64,000 bases of DNA from Erythrocercus mccallii (Eukaryota > Chordata > Aves > Passeriformes > Dicruridae). Position numbers and translations under genes: made by a program. Where the stretch lies: the NCBI GenBank assembly GCA_013397435.1, contig VZRG01000536.1, positions 156,560-220,559 of the forward strand, in the 5' to 3' direction. Shown one piece after another: positions 14,001-25,315 of the stretch. Position 1 is the stretch's first letter. Every line of letters starts with the position of its first letter. The notes under the pieces are model-generated. The model did not search any database and was not told the origin of the DNA. It saw nothing but the letters and a program-made list of their open reading frames with translations.

Positions 14001-15429
14001 CCACTGCATGGTCTGACATTCTTCATACACATACCCCACATTGAACTAGGGCACTCTACCATTTACTTCCAGGTGCCTCTGCACAGCATGCTTATGCACA
14101 GCTGGAAATGATCCTCTTCTTCCCACCACCCTGTCACTGCTTTGAGATACAGAGGATCCCTATGGATATGAAGAAGGATGTCTCTTATTGTGGTTTCTGG
14201 TCCCAGATGTGCTGGTGCCAGGACATGTGTCCCTCATTCATGGGAAAGCACAGAAGAGTCTCAGCAACTAGACCTGTAGCTGCCTGAGCTCAGAAAGTCT
14301 CAGGGTCTCAACTGTTGGCACTCAGACTTGGCTTCCTTTGTGTGTCTGGCCCCCTCCCACTTGCAAAAGTTCTTTTTAGTCTTGCCTGTCTTCTTTGCAG
14401 GAGAGGCCAGGAGGCTTGGGCCAACGACTTCTGCTTACACTTGGTGACATGGATTGAGTGCTGGTTTTCGGGACTGGTTTCTCTGTATCTGTAAGGTTAC
14501 TTACTCATCACAGGCACCACCACCCATGGTGAAAGCCCTGTGATCCATGAGGGAAAATACAGCTTGCCACTGCCCAGGCCAGACTTGTCAGTGGGACACT
14601 TGATGACAACAAGAACAGGAAAGCTCAGGATGGGGAGCCCAGCTAAACAGCCCTGGCATGACACATGTGTGAAGGTAACTCTGACCTGCCTGCATAAACC
14701 ATCCTGGCTCCCCATACTTATGTTTTTTGAGTCCTCCCACTTTTTAATCTGACTTATAAGATTTGCTGCACCTGTCTATGACAGCTACATAGTGTGCACA
14801 CAGTGGATCCAACGCACATATAAGCAAACCTGCTGTGCACAACTGCTGTTGAGGCCTGCCTTTCCAATTGGGAGACTGATGCTTTTGTCTGTGCACTTGT
14901 GCCTTAACATGGTGTTGGAGCCAATGTGCTGAGGGTTGTTTCTACAACATGAAGAAATTTGTGGTGGAGCCACTTCTCCCTGGAGTTGGTTACAATTCTG
15001 TTTCCTCAGATGGCACAGAAGCCAAACATCACAAGGCAGTACCTTTGTTTGTCCTTACCAGCTCCTGCCACATAGAGCTCAGCTTAAAGAGGCTCTTGAT
15101 TTCAATTTTCCTCAGAGACACATTCTCTGGTTTCTTCCTGTACCACAGGATCAAATAATCTTTTGTTCCTTTGTTTCACAGATTCTCCCATATTTTTTTG
15201 TTTTTCTTTCATATATTTCCAACATGCACTGAATGTTGGCCATAGTTGTCTATGTCATGTCTTGTATGTCTGCTCTGCTACAGGCATTGACTTGCTCCCG
15301 TGTTTGGGATAGAGATTCCTATTGTTTGTATGGTGTAGCTACATAGAGATCCCCTATAGAGCTATCTTAAATAAGAGATGACAGTCAAATACAAAGCCAT
15401 GTAAACTAAAGAAAGGTAAGTTATTTGAA
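8051..15429. other. Non-coding interval, no gene recognised
   Basis: I find no exon with supporting splice signals and protein similarity. Small features are a 19-base tandem repeat (9891-9939), a T-rich run (about 10050-10068), and moderately GC-richer patches near 12.6-13.2 kb and 13.8-14.7 kb. The latter have open frames on both strands (for example 12842-13246 minus) but no recognisable domain. They could be decayed repeats or intronic sequence. Confidence 0.5.
9891..9939. repeat. Short tandem repeat, 19-bp unit, about 2.6 copies
   Basis: Units TTTCCAAAAGATGTCAAAC (9902-9920) and TTTCCAAAAGATGTCAAAT (9921-9939) differ by one base and are preceded by a partial copy at 9891-9901. It is a small, probably recent local duplication with no coding role visible. 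Confidence 0.92.
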
Positions 15430-16084
15430 AACTGGGGGAATGGGAGACTGGAAATCAGTGCTGCGGAAAGAGATCTGAGGGTCCTGGTCGATGGCAAGTT
15501 GAATCTGAGTCAGCAGTGCCCTGGCAGCCAGGAGGGGCAGCTGTGTCCTGGGGGCATCTCCAGCCGGGCAAGGGAGGGGATTGTCTTGTTCTGCTCTGCT
15601 CTGCTCTGCTCTGCTCTGCTCTGCACTGGGGCAGCCTCACCTCGAGTACTGAGGACACTTTTGGGTGCAATACAAGGAGTGTCTGAGGTCACTTGGTTTG
15701 TTCAGCCTGGAGAAGAGGAGACTGAGAGAAGACTTCATCACAGTCTTCAACATCCTCATGAGGGGAAGTGAAGGAGCCAGTACTGATCTGTTGTCTCTGA
15801 TGACCAGTGACAGGACCCAAGGGAATGGCATGAAGCTGTGTCAGGGGCGGCTTAAGTTGGATATTGGGAAAAGGTTTTTCACCCAGAGGGTGGTTGAGCA
15901 CTGGAACCAACTCCTCAGGGAAGTGGTCACAGCACCAAGATTCCTAGAGTTTAAGAAATGTTTGGACAACACTCTAAGGCACATGGTGTGACTTCTTGGG
16001 CTTGCCCTGTGAAGAATCAGAAGTTGGACTCGATGATCCTTGTGGGTCCCTTCCAACTCAGCATATTCTATGATTATATGTTTC
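15430..16084 (+). mobile_element. CR1 LINE copy with residual ORF2 C-terminus
   Basis: This is the 3' part of a CR1 element of a different subfamily from the 2.7 kb copy. It ends in 'ttggactcgatgatccttg', 'gggtcccttccaactcagc' and ATTCTATG. Codons 15665-15991 stay open for 108 residues and read as the extreme C-terminus of CR1 ORF2 (reverse-transcriptase protein), including the tell-tale FFTQRVVEHWN and LDNTLRHMV stretches. Relative to the consensus I recall, about 100 bases are missing just before 15680, so it is internally deleted as well as 5'-truncated. The catalytic part of ORF2 is absent, so it cannot move by itself. Confidence 0.95.
15591..15624. repeat. (CTGCT)n microsatellite inside CR1
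   Basis: Nearly seven CTGCT units occupy 34 bases where the CR1 family normally has only two or three 'ctgctctg' motifs. This looks like local expansion of a short pentamer already present in the element. Confidence 0.93.
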
Positions 16085-17767
16085 TAAATGTTCACTCACA
16101 ATTGTCCCAGACTGTTCACTCAAAGTTAAAAGGAACTTTTTGCTTTGATCCCCATGCTCTGCTTCACATATAGGGATGTGAAGGACATATAGGACAATCC
16201 TTCGCTTCACTGGAATAGAAAGATGAAGAAATATATGTGAATCTCCCAGATATTATAGTAGTCAGAAGCATAGAAAAGCCTAGGAAGAAACTGATGTTTT
16301 TTCCTCTGATAATGGGACTTGAGTCATGCAAACATTGATGAAGAAAAACTCAATTCTATTATGATTTTGTTCTTTCTTTTCCTGCCCAACATTCAGCACA
16401 TCTCCTGATACTGTGAGACATGGAGGAATGGTTATGGTAGAAGCAATCACGTCACCTCCACCACATTACAGCAGAAGAGATCCCCTATTCACCAGGGAGA
16501 ATCTACTGTGGGAATCTCCAGTCGGTTTAAGTTCATGCTCTGCATGCATAAGCAGAGCAAACTTGGCAGGCTGAACAGTCTGTCCCTTGGGAATATTGAC
16601 AGATGAATATAAACTCAATTACCTTTCTTTTTCATTCCAGTTGGCTTACTTGTGCTGTGTAACTAAGTACATCAGTATCTGGAGTCACTCTGAGCAACAG
16701 GAGAAAACATTTTCTGGTGTTGAAACTAGAATTTTGTACAGCATTTATCACTTGCAATAAGTCAGGAGGCTGGCTGTTTCCCACCATCCTGAAAAAACCA
16801 AACAAACCAAAATCAAGGTAGAAGGGTCACCATTGCCAAGGGCTGGGGTTTCTTCTTTTGGTATACCTAAAAGGCTGACAGCCATTTTGCCTATGAGCCT
16901 GCACAACTGAAAGATGTAAAACCAGCTCCTGAATTTTCCTTACCATTCTCCCCACCACCACCATCTTCACTATCCATCAACCTGCCTCATTGCTGAATGC
17001 TGAAAACACAAAAGTAAACATTAGTTAACAAGGTTTGCACCCGGGGGTGGTAAACAAAACTTCTCTCCATGCCTGTGAGCTCTCAAAGGGAAACTCTGCT
17101 GCAGGAAAACAAATCTCATCACAGTAAGAACAGGTCTGCCTGGGGTAGGGTGTGTGTGCAGAGAATGAGAATAACATTTTCATTTTTCTGACTATGTAAT
17201 TAGGGAATTATGAGGTATAAAATCTTTCAAAAATTTGTCCCTCCTGTTAGAAAATATATACTTGCCTTATCTTTGTTTTCATTGTAGCTAGAAGCAGAAG
17301 TTGATGCTAATCTGATTCCTTACTCCTCTGTAGTTCGGGACATTTCAAATACATATTTTTTGTCCTGAGATTTTGTCTCAAATGGAGACAATTGAGACTT
17401 TGTCTCAGACTAAGAGAATCAAGACTTTGTCTAAAATGCAATAATATGGCGCATGCTAAACAAAACAAGTCTTTGTGTATCATTGTTATTAAAACATTGT
17501 AGCAGCAGGAAATAGCTAGACATGGACTTTCCTTTGCTAGTTAACTGCTACTATAGATCTGTTAAAGTTCAACTCATTATACATTTAAATCCTATTACAG
17601 TAGCTGAATGCTTTGATAAAGAAAGAAACAGCCTGTAAGACAGTTCCTTTTAAAATCGTAGTGCATATATTAAATCAGTATGTTCTCACCTTACCGTGTC
17701 CTTCATTCACTCCACACTTCTCTGAACGTGACTTTCTCTCCAGCACCCAGGCGTGACCTCCTCTCAC
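16085..17767. other. Non-coding interval
   Basis: No gene seen. It contains the spaced triple repeat at 17366-17436. If the leftward transcript proposed at 17768-18005 is real, this interval is its downstream intron or flank. Confidence 0.5.
17366..17436. repeat. Three spaced copies of TGAGAxTTTGTCTCA
   Basis: TGAGATTTTGTCTCA (17366-17380), TGAGACTTTGTCTCA (17393-17407) and a weaker copy around 17420-17436 recur at 27-base spacing. The first two are themselves small inverted repeats (TGAGA/TCTCA). It resembles a decayed 27-bp tandem array. Confidence 0.85.
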
Positions 17768-18005
17768 CTGCCCAGTGGAGCATCACCAGCGAGCAGGCAG
17801 GACCCCCCCCGGCAATCTGGCCCCCTCGGGAGCCGCACGACAGGGTCAGGTCCACCCCTTCGGCAGCGGTCACCAGAGCCGGGCTCAGTCCCAGTCTTCC
17901 AGGAGCTGCTTGTGAGCCGTTGGTCAAAAGAAACCCCGCGCACTTTAATGCCCGTGGCAGGGTCTGCTCTCTCATTCGGTGCTCCCCGCTCCGCAGTTCT
18001 ATAGT
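17768..18005 (-). other. Candidate 238-bp exon of a leftward transcript
   Basis: On the minus strand this GC- and CpG-rich block is framed by good splice signals. A pyrimidine-rich acceptor ending in 'cttttgtttcag' lies at about 18006-18022, and the donor CAG|GTGAGA has its GT at 17767-17766. The block stands out from AT-rich flanks. One minus frame (17703-18020) is open across it for about 80 codons but resembles no family I know. Joined to the candidate first exon ending at 22838, the ATG-led frame there would hit a stop within three codons, so a non-coding or 5'-UTR exon is more likely. A plus-strand acceptor-like site (…tttctctccag, near 17742) means the strand is not certain. Confidence 0.35.
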
Positions 18006-21000
18006 CTGAAACAAAAGCAAGCTCTATAAAAGCAGAGTCCCTAGTCATATATTCAGGGATGGATTTTTTCCTCTTCTTCTGGTGCTCAAATCAGGGAGAG
18101 GACTAATTCCTCTGAAGGTAATGGAGCAAACTAACACAAGTCAAAGGAGAACCAGAGAGTAGCTCTAAGAAACACCTATACCTATTACTTCCTAGGTTTT
18201 TGTTGGTTTGTTTTTTGGGTTTTTTTTGCTGCAAATATATAAATCTTTGTATTAGCTGACTTCAAAGATCATAAAGCCAGTCAGTGTGCTGCTGATGCAT
18301 AAACCATGCACAGTACACAAATACACTCAGGCTGGGCTTAAATTTAGCTTCAACCACACAAAAGATATCTTTATAACTAAGAATGATGGGAAGAAAGATC
18401 TCATTCCAGACCAGATGAACAACTCATTTTTTCATTAATCCTGGATTTGGCTGACCTGACTTAAATGTGTCCTAAGACATTTCTTAGTGCTTTGGAAATT
18501 ACATCAACATAACTTGGGTTGGAGATGCCAGAGTTAGAAAGAGAAAATAGGGATTCTATTTTTAAAATTCTGCTGTTCCTTTTAAAAACAGATCAGTGAA
18601 GCATAACTTTTCCTATAGCTGTAATTTTTCAGGCTAAGCAAACTCCAGTAATTTCAAAAGCTGTGGGAACAAGGGGTCATTTGGGGCCAGCCAGAAAAAA
18701 AGAATTAACTCTTTGCTCTTTTCTGGTACAAGTTATTGTCATGTTATTATTGTTGGAAAGAGTCAGCTTTTCCTTTCAAGAAAACACAAACCGAAAAAAG
18801 TATGCAGCAATAGTGATTTCAGAACTGAACGAGAACATTAATGAGGGAAGAGAAACAACAAGGGGAGTTCAACTGTGCATTTTCTCAGTACCTATCACTA
18901 GAGCAGGACTAGATTTTGCTAAATGATGTCTGTCACTGACAGCTGCTGTCATCGGGAGACTGCCAAGAGCCACAAATACCTTTCAGCAGCAGGATGCTAT
19001 CAGCCATGGCAGCGTACAAGCTTTTCATAACATTGCCTTCAGTGGCAAGAGCTCCAAAGCCTTTCCCTAATGATATTGCTGAAAGTCTTCAGTTTAGAGG
19101 GGAAGAAAGCCATGTTACAGCAGCATGAAAATTTAACATGAATAGTATAGATCCTTGTTTCATGATAGTTTTGTATTGGACAGCTAGACTTTCATGAGCT
19201 AATGTTTTAGGTGATTTTTAGATGTTACATTTTATATAAATATACAAATAACCCTGAAACACTGAAAAACCCAACACAAGTAGATAGGCTGTCCTTACCA
19301 TTAAGGCGTGTTTAGCAAAAGGATGGATTTCCCCCTGCCTGAATTCACACCTTTGAACTCTGGCCATCTCACATTTAAAATCCCTGGGAGTAAAACTCCA
19401 TCTTTACTTAACCTGCCAGTTGTAGCTCGTTTGTTGATTTCAACTGGGGCTCCATTCACGTTTATATAGAAGTTCTTTGCCATCCTCCTGGCAAGTCATA
19501 GGGTAGATGATTCTTTTCCTCCAGCACTTTTCAAGAATGGGAATGGGGGTTAAAATCCTATTGGTTTCCCAAGTGGCTTCCAACGGGGTAATGATAGCTT
19601 GGCACTGGAAAGGCTTGGCCCCTGTAGTTTGAGAACCAAACTAGGGAAGCTACGACAGATGTTCAGGCTTTGAAAATACCAGTTATCTTCTGTTTGTTTG
19701 TATCTACATCTGCATTGGGATAAACAGCTCTCAGCAGAAGAAAATGCAATTTGTTTAAGTATTTCAGCCAAAGAACAGCAATTATAAAAATAAGGCACTC
19801 CTTTCACTATCCTCAAAGCATTTGCTAGTGTCAGTAACTAGGACCTGAAACCAAGTCCTGAGGCTTAAATATCTTCTAACTGAGCCAGCTTGACACTTAA
19901 GAGACTTACCTTTATGCATTAGATATTGTGAAATGTTACAAACACTTTCTAGTTAGAGCTTTTCTTTGTCCCATTGACTAAGGAATAGTCACACTGCAAC
20001 GATGTCACACTGCAATGGTGTTGTAGTCTCCTCCCTGAGAAATGAGCTGCCTCATGCTGTAACTGCAGAGTGTGATCAGTGGATAGACAGGACACCAATG
20101 AATCTTTAGTCACAAGCCATCCATGAAGTTCAGTGGCACCCTCTGAAAACATCCACAGCTCCACACTTGTCAGGAATAATGTTGCCTTAATAAATCACAT
20201 CAAAAACCTTTAATGGTATTTTAACGGCACTGAGCATGCATTGTTTCAAGGTAAAAAAAAAAATCTCCAAAATTCCAAAAACCAGATATAAGGATTTGAA
20301 GTACAAAAACCTTGATGATCTAAAAGTGTATACCAGGAAGGAAAACCCTGTAGCTAGAGCTTACAGTAGCTTCTGATGTTGGCATTGACAAAATAGAAGG
20401 GAGCCTTCTCCAATGTAACAACAATTTCCATGAGTTGATCAGAACATACAGAACTCTTTGACCAGAAGTCTCTTTTATATGAAAAAGTCTGCCATATATA
20501 AGCTATTATAAAGAATAAATTTTAAGAGCTTAAGGAAATATAAATTTCTTCATGAAAGATAAATTTCTGCTTATAAAGAATTTTAATAAAATTTCTTAAT
20601 AAGTAGAGATTGAAAAGTGTTACATAAAGGTTAATTGTTTGGTTTGTGTCTGTTACTGAAAAAGTTCTTCTGTTAAAAGAATAAAAAAATGCCTTCATTG
20701 TTTTTTTCTTCCTTTTACTTTTCAAGTTTTCTATATTTTCATTTTTTGCATTTTGTTTCTAAAAAGCAGCTTAAATATTGGGCCAAAATTCACACTTGTG
20801 AATGACCCATATTGGTGTGATCAAGTGGCTCAATGCAGACTGTTGGATTCAAAGACAGCAGATGGATCCTACATGAAACACTTCCCTGAAAATCTAATCA
20901 CCTCAGGCAATGGCTATTTTGAATTTTATAACCTAAATAGTGCCAGACCACCGGTCAGATGAGAAATATGCAAAGAAAAAACCTGAAGATATTTTAAGGA

Positions 21001-22639
21001 GCTGTAGTGTGGGGACACAGTAAATTTGGGTTTAGGACTTCCAGTATCAGATCAGAAGTTGGCAGTTGCATACTGTAAAACATTTTGGAAAAAAATCCTC
21101 TTGCTTTTAGCTGAATTCTCTTTGAAACAATCTTAACTCTGTGCAGGTGGCAATTGGGTTTGTATTGATACTGTCAGAACAAACGTCACTAGCCAGTCCT
21201 TAGCTTCTTTTTATTTTATCATCTGCTGGTTGGTGTTGCCAGTCAGTGTCTTTTAATTTCAGATTCAAGTCAGAATGTAACTCTGTATTGCAGACATTTC
21301 CATAACTTGGCACAGATATCTTGCATGTTCTTTTGACCTCTGCTTTTGCATCCACCCTTTGCCTACCCCCTCATATGCTGAAGGAAGTGAGGAAACTCAG
21401 GATGATCTCAGGGACAGACATGGGTTTCTATCCATAAAGAGACACACTACAAGTCACGTGCACTGTTTGTATTTCCCTTGCACTGCCTGCCAAAATTCAG
21501 CCTGGTTCCAGGTTGTCAGCATACATCACCATAAAGTTTACAATGCCATTTCTATGTGGATATCACAGGACAGACACCAAAGAGAACTGGAGCAGTGCAG
21601 GGATGGAGTTTTGAAGTGTGACTACAAGAAAGGAACAGATGACTTGATGCAATAGGGTGCTGCTGGTTCCTGAGGGGACTAGCTCATCCAAAGAAAGTGG
21701 GTACAATGGGAACTTGAGGGCAGGTTTCAAACTGAAACTTGGAGCCTAAATGCTTCTTATCAGAAAAAAAAAAAAAAGGATTCAAGGATTGAGGGGACTG
21801 TCCTAGGGGTGGCAGACAAAGGATACATGGGTAGATGGGCAGTACTTTCTTTGTCCTTGGGTGTTGTTTACAGGAGAATGTCAAAATAATAATAAAAAAA
21901 TAACCTGCCTCTGGCCCAAGTAAAGAAGCCACTATGAGAGCTTTCTTCTGCTTGCATTTTTTTGTTTGCTTTATTTCTTTTATGGGGTGCTCCGGTTTTC
22001 TGGGCACGTCTCCAGGGGTGTGCTTTGCCAAGTGGCAGCTTCACATTCTCAGGCAGGCAACATCCTGGTTCCACCCTATCCTGAACGGGGTGTGCTCACA
22101 CACCCTCATCTACCGTCAAGAACACTTTATTTCAGACAGATGTCTGGTGAAGAGAAGTTAGACTAAATCTGCATTTCTCCCATGAACTGGCCTGATTTAG
22201 TGTACTGGCACCTATAAACATGAGCTGTAGCTTGACATAGCAGTGTTGTATCCTTTGGAGAGATCCCAGAAGAAGAGGTACTCCCCGAGATGTGCACGGG
22301 CTCTTTCCACAGTCAGGTGCACAATGTCTCCTCAGGCGTCATTCGCTGCTGGTGCACTGTGGCGTAGTTTGACTTGAGTGACAAAGGACTTCAACTGATT
22401 AGAAACTACATGGGTGACTGTCACATTCTCCAGCAGGGCAGAGATTTCACCTGTGGACCGTCGCCCACAGACATTTACTGTCTGCAGGGCTGGCCCAGAC
22501 AGGGAAGGACAAAAACAGAGATGCAGTTTCTAAACAGAAAGGAAAATAGTCACTTATCTGTGCAGTAGAGAAGAACTGCTTAAATTTTACAGTACTGCTC
22601 CGGAACAGGGATGTATAATTCAAGGGGAAGATGATAAAT
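18006..22639. other. Non-coding interval, possible intron
   Basis: AT-rich with no recognisable exon. It holds a 16-bp tandem duplication (19988-20019), an A14 run near 21763-21776 and scattered unsupported frames (for example 21359-21655 plus and 21684-22031 minus). Under the two-exon model this is the intron between 22837 and 18006. Confidence 0.5.
19988..20019. repeat. 16-bp tandem duplication
   Basis: GTCACACTGCAACGAT is followed directly by GTCACACTGCAATGGT, with 14 of 16 bases identical. It is a simple two-copy duplication with no function visible. Confidence 0.88.
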
Positions 22640-22837
22640 CCACACGTGTAAAAAGCCAGGGAGCCGGAGAAGGCAGCTGGGGCGACAAGGGGAGGGCTCA
22701 GCCCAGCAAGCACGCACCCCGTCCCCGGCGAGAGCTCGGCTCCCGGGCAGCCATGGGCAGCGGCCGGCTCGCTCCCGCAGTCCCCGCTCTCAAGGAGGGG
22801 AGAGTACAACCAGCTTGTTCAGGGGAACGAAACTTAC

Positions 22838-23330
22838 TCGGGTGCGTGCGGCGGACCCCTCATTCCCGGCCCCGGGCACGCAGCGGCGCGGGCGGCGGGC
22901 CGGGCCCGGCTCCCCGCTCTCTCTGCGCCGCTGGGCGGCGCTGCGGCAGCGCGGGCCCGGCCCTGCGCCGTGAGGGGACTCGCGCGCTCGCCAGGCCCTG
23001 GCGCTTGTGGGAAGCTGTGAAAATTATATGTGTATATATGTATATAGTGGGGGGGGGGGGGAAAAAGTGATTCGAAGAATTGGTTTAGGCGCAGAGGGGA
23101 GGTTCCGTGGGAGGATGACGTCTCCGTGGCGCTACTTGCGTACGACAGCGAACGCCGGTGGCCCTGTCCCTTTTTCCTTCGGGAGCCCTCGCCACCGCCG
23201 ATGCATCTCCCGCCCCCCGAGGGGGCTGGAAGCACGTTCTTATGTGTCTCCCACAGCGAGGCAGTGCCGATACTGTTTGGGTTTGTCGGGATTTGCACGG
23301 GAAGGACAGAGTGACAGGCGGCACGCAGCC
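22838..23330 (-). other. Candidate first exon of a leftward transcript
   Basis: Reading the minus strand, CpG-rich sequence ends at 'cgcacccga' followed by GTAAGTTT, a close match to the donor consensus (GT at 22837-22836). The 5' limit is not defined; 23330 is only the approximate upper edge of the island. A short ATG frame near the exon end would stop soon after splicing to 18005, so this is likely 5' UTR or a long non-coding RNA. I cannot name the gene. Confidence 0.35.
23049..23061. repeat. G13 homopolymer
   Basis: Thirteen consecutive G bases follow an alternating TATATG-like stretch inside the CpG island. Such runs are length-variable and prone to sequencing error. Confidence 0.95.
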
Positions 23331-23400
23331 AGGAGAGGCGGCTGCCGTGTAGCAGCACCACAGAAGGGCAAGGACGCCGCAGAGATTAACAGCAGCATAA

Positions 23401-25228
23401 ATAGAGACAATAAACATTTCAGAAGAAGGTTTCTCCAAAATGATAGTAACAAAGGGATTTTAATAATGTAACCCTAATAATGTATTAATTGCTATATGGG
23501 GACAGGATATAAGTGGTAGCAGTGACATAGGAAGGGGTGAAGCTTCAACCAACATAACTGTGCTCCAATAGGAAACACTTCGAGGGAACTGACACGTCGA
23601 GACTCTGCGTCAGTTTTGGCTCAAGTTTGCCCAGGATTTTTGCCTATGCACAATATAAACCAAACAAAGATTTGCAATGGACCTGTTTTGGGAATTTCAA
23701 TGACTACCTCTGTTCTCCACCTGGGAGTAAAAGCAAGTGGAGTCCCTGCTGTGGAGGAAGAGCAGGTATGTCAGAATGCTCAGAACAACAGCCACTGATA
23801 CCGACATTCTAACATCAGAAAATGTGTCAGCACCCTAGAACTTCCTAAGAGCTGGCAGAACCTTGTCATTAAAACTCACTTTCAGAAGACCCGGAAATCC
23901 AGGGGATCTCCAGGGGGTCAAAACCAAGTTCATGCTGAAACAGTATTTTGAAAGATACACAGAACAACCCAGACAATTTCAGGCAGTGAACTCCTGTCCA
24001 GCCCTGACATTGCCTGGATTCTGCTGGCTGTGGGGCTGTTGTAAGTCCATAGCCTGAAATTTGTGCTGCCCAAAATGACTGCGTTAATAAATACTAAGAT
24101 AAAAGAAAGTATGTTATTTATACTAAGTGACATGGATTTACAGAAAGCAGATTTTGCTGAGATAATCTGCTACCTTTCTCAGAAGAGTAAGACGTTTTCA
24201 TATAAAGCTGCTAGATGCATGAGGCTTTAGTTTTGTGCAGCTCTTTGATGGAGAGGTTATATCAGTGTATCTGTTCACAATCCAGTGGTTAACTCTATCA
24301 GTAGTCTTAATGTTAAACAATGATTGTTCAGTATCATTCATTCTTCAGGGGTGTTAACTAGTGAAGCTCCACCTAGATTGTCTCCTAGCTATTTTTCATT
24401 TTGATCTGTGGTTCAGAAAAAAACCATAAACTCATCATATGGCAACAGACCAGAGGAACAGAAACAAAAATAGGGCATTGATGTAATCAGGTGGTAAACA
24501 AAAAGCAAGCATATGATATGCTACCTTATTACAGGTAAACATGAGTCTATATATCTAAGAACAGAGAATGAAGGCCACAAAATTATCATGGGAAACTATA
24601 CTTTGAAGAAGTGGCTCTGGAAAACACTCACAAAAGAGGGACACAGCAACTGAACAGAAACTCCCACTGAAAGAGGACCTAGAGGGATAAGGAAACCTTT
24701 AGATCTACAGGCAAGTTCTTGAGTTGGGCTAAGGAAGATTTTGAGATTTGTTACTAATCTTGCTATTATTCTGAAATGTTGGGTCTAGTTCTCCTGTGCT
24801 TGGGTCTGGGTGGGAGGATTGTTGTCACATTAGTGGCGGGACAAGTCAGTGTCATTTTGCTGTGTTAGACCCAAAGCACACATTAAAGAGCTCCTAATGG
24901 TCCAGGGACTTCTCTTATAGACAAGAAAATGGTGTAATGCAGCAAACAGAATGCTGACATTTGTGAAAGCAAAGCTTTTTCTACCTGAAAGATTGATTTC
25001 TGGTTGTTATCAGGTATAACTTTCCTGGAACTGAAACCTTTCAATACAACTGAATTTTTCTCCTAGATGGAAGTAAATACCTTTGAGGTCAAGCATTCCA
25101 GCTTCTACCAGTGAGTGGGAACAAAATTATGTCCCATAGGATAGTTATCTGAAACAGGAAAACCTTATGCACTTCTGAGGATAGATATAAGACTATTTCT
25201 TTTACTGGACTTCTGAAAATAGTAAATT
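23401..25228. other. Non-coding interval
   Basis: AT-rich sequence with no exon, RNA gene or transposon that I can identify. Confidence 0.55.
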
Positions 25229-25315
25229 AAATCATAGAATCATAGAATTGAGTTTGGAAAAGACCACTAAGATGATTTAGTAAAACCATCAACCTAGCAC
25301 TTTCAAGCCTGCCAT
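25229..25315 (-). mobile_element. CR1 LINE tail, minus orientation
   Basis: The plus strand shows 'atcatagaatcatagaattg', then 'tttggaaaagaccactaaga' and 'accatcaacctagcacttt'. This is the reverse complement of a CR1 3' end with its octamers. Homology fades after about 25315, so only the terminal ~85 bases remain. Confidence 0.93.

Larger units (their letters stand above)
22640..23400. promoter_or_regulatory. CpG island, probable promoter
   Basis: GC content and CpG frequency rise sharply from about 22640, peak at 22850-22990 and fade by 23400. A cAMP-response-like TGACGTCT lies at 23116-23123. The island is split by a low-complexity insert at about 23020-23061 (TATATG-type sequence followed by a G13 run). 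A strong splice donor on the minus strand at 22837-22836 suggests transcription leftward. No TATA box is evident, as is usual for CpG-island promoters. The long frames across it on both strands (22834-23361 minus, 23007-23471 plus) are best explained by stop-poor GC-rich DNA. Confidence 0.75.

Noticed and set aside
18024..18032. Plus-strand TATA-box-like CTATAAAAG
   Set aside because: No CpG, initiator or transcript-like sequence follows; it lies just upstream (on the minus strand) of the candidate acceptor and is likely chance.
21359..21655. 98-codon plus-strand frame with protein-like composition
   Set aside because: No recognisable domain, splice signals or repeat relation, and its length is expected by chance in a 64-kb window.
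22834..23471. Frames of 175 (minus), 154 (plus) and 117 (minus) codons in the 23-kb CpG island
   Set aside because: They read through low-complexity TATATG/G13 sequence and show no domain; the overlap on both strands indicates composition, not coding.
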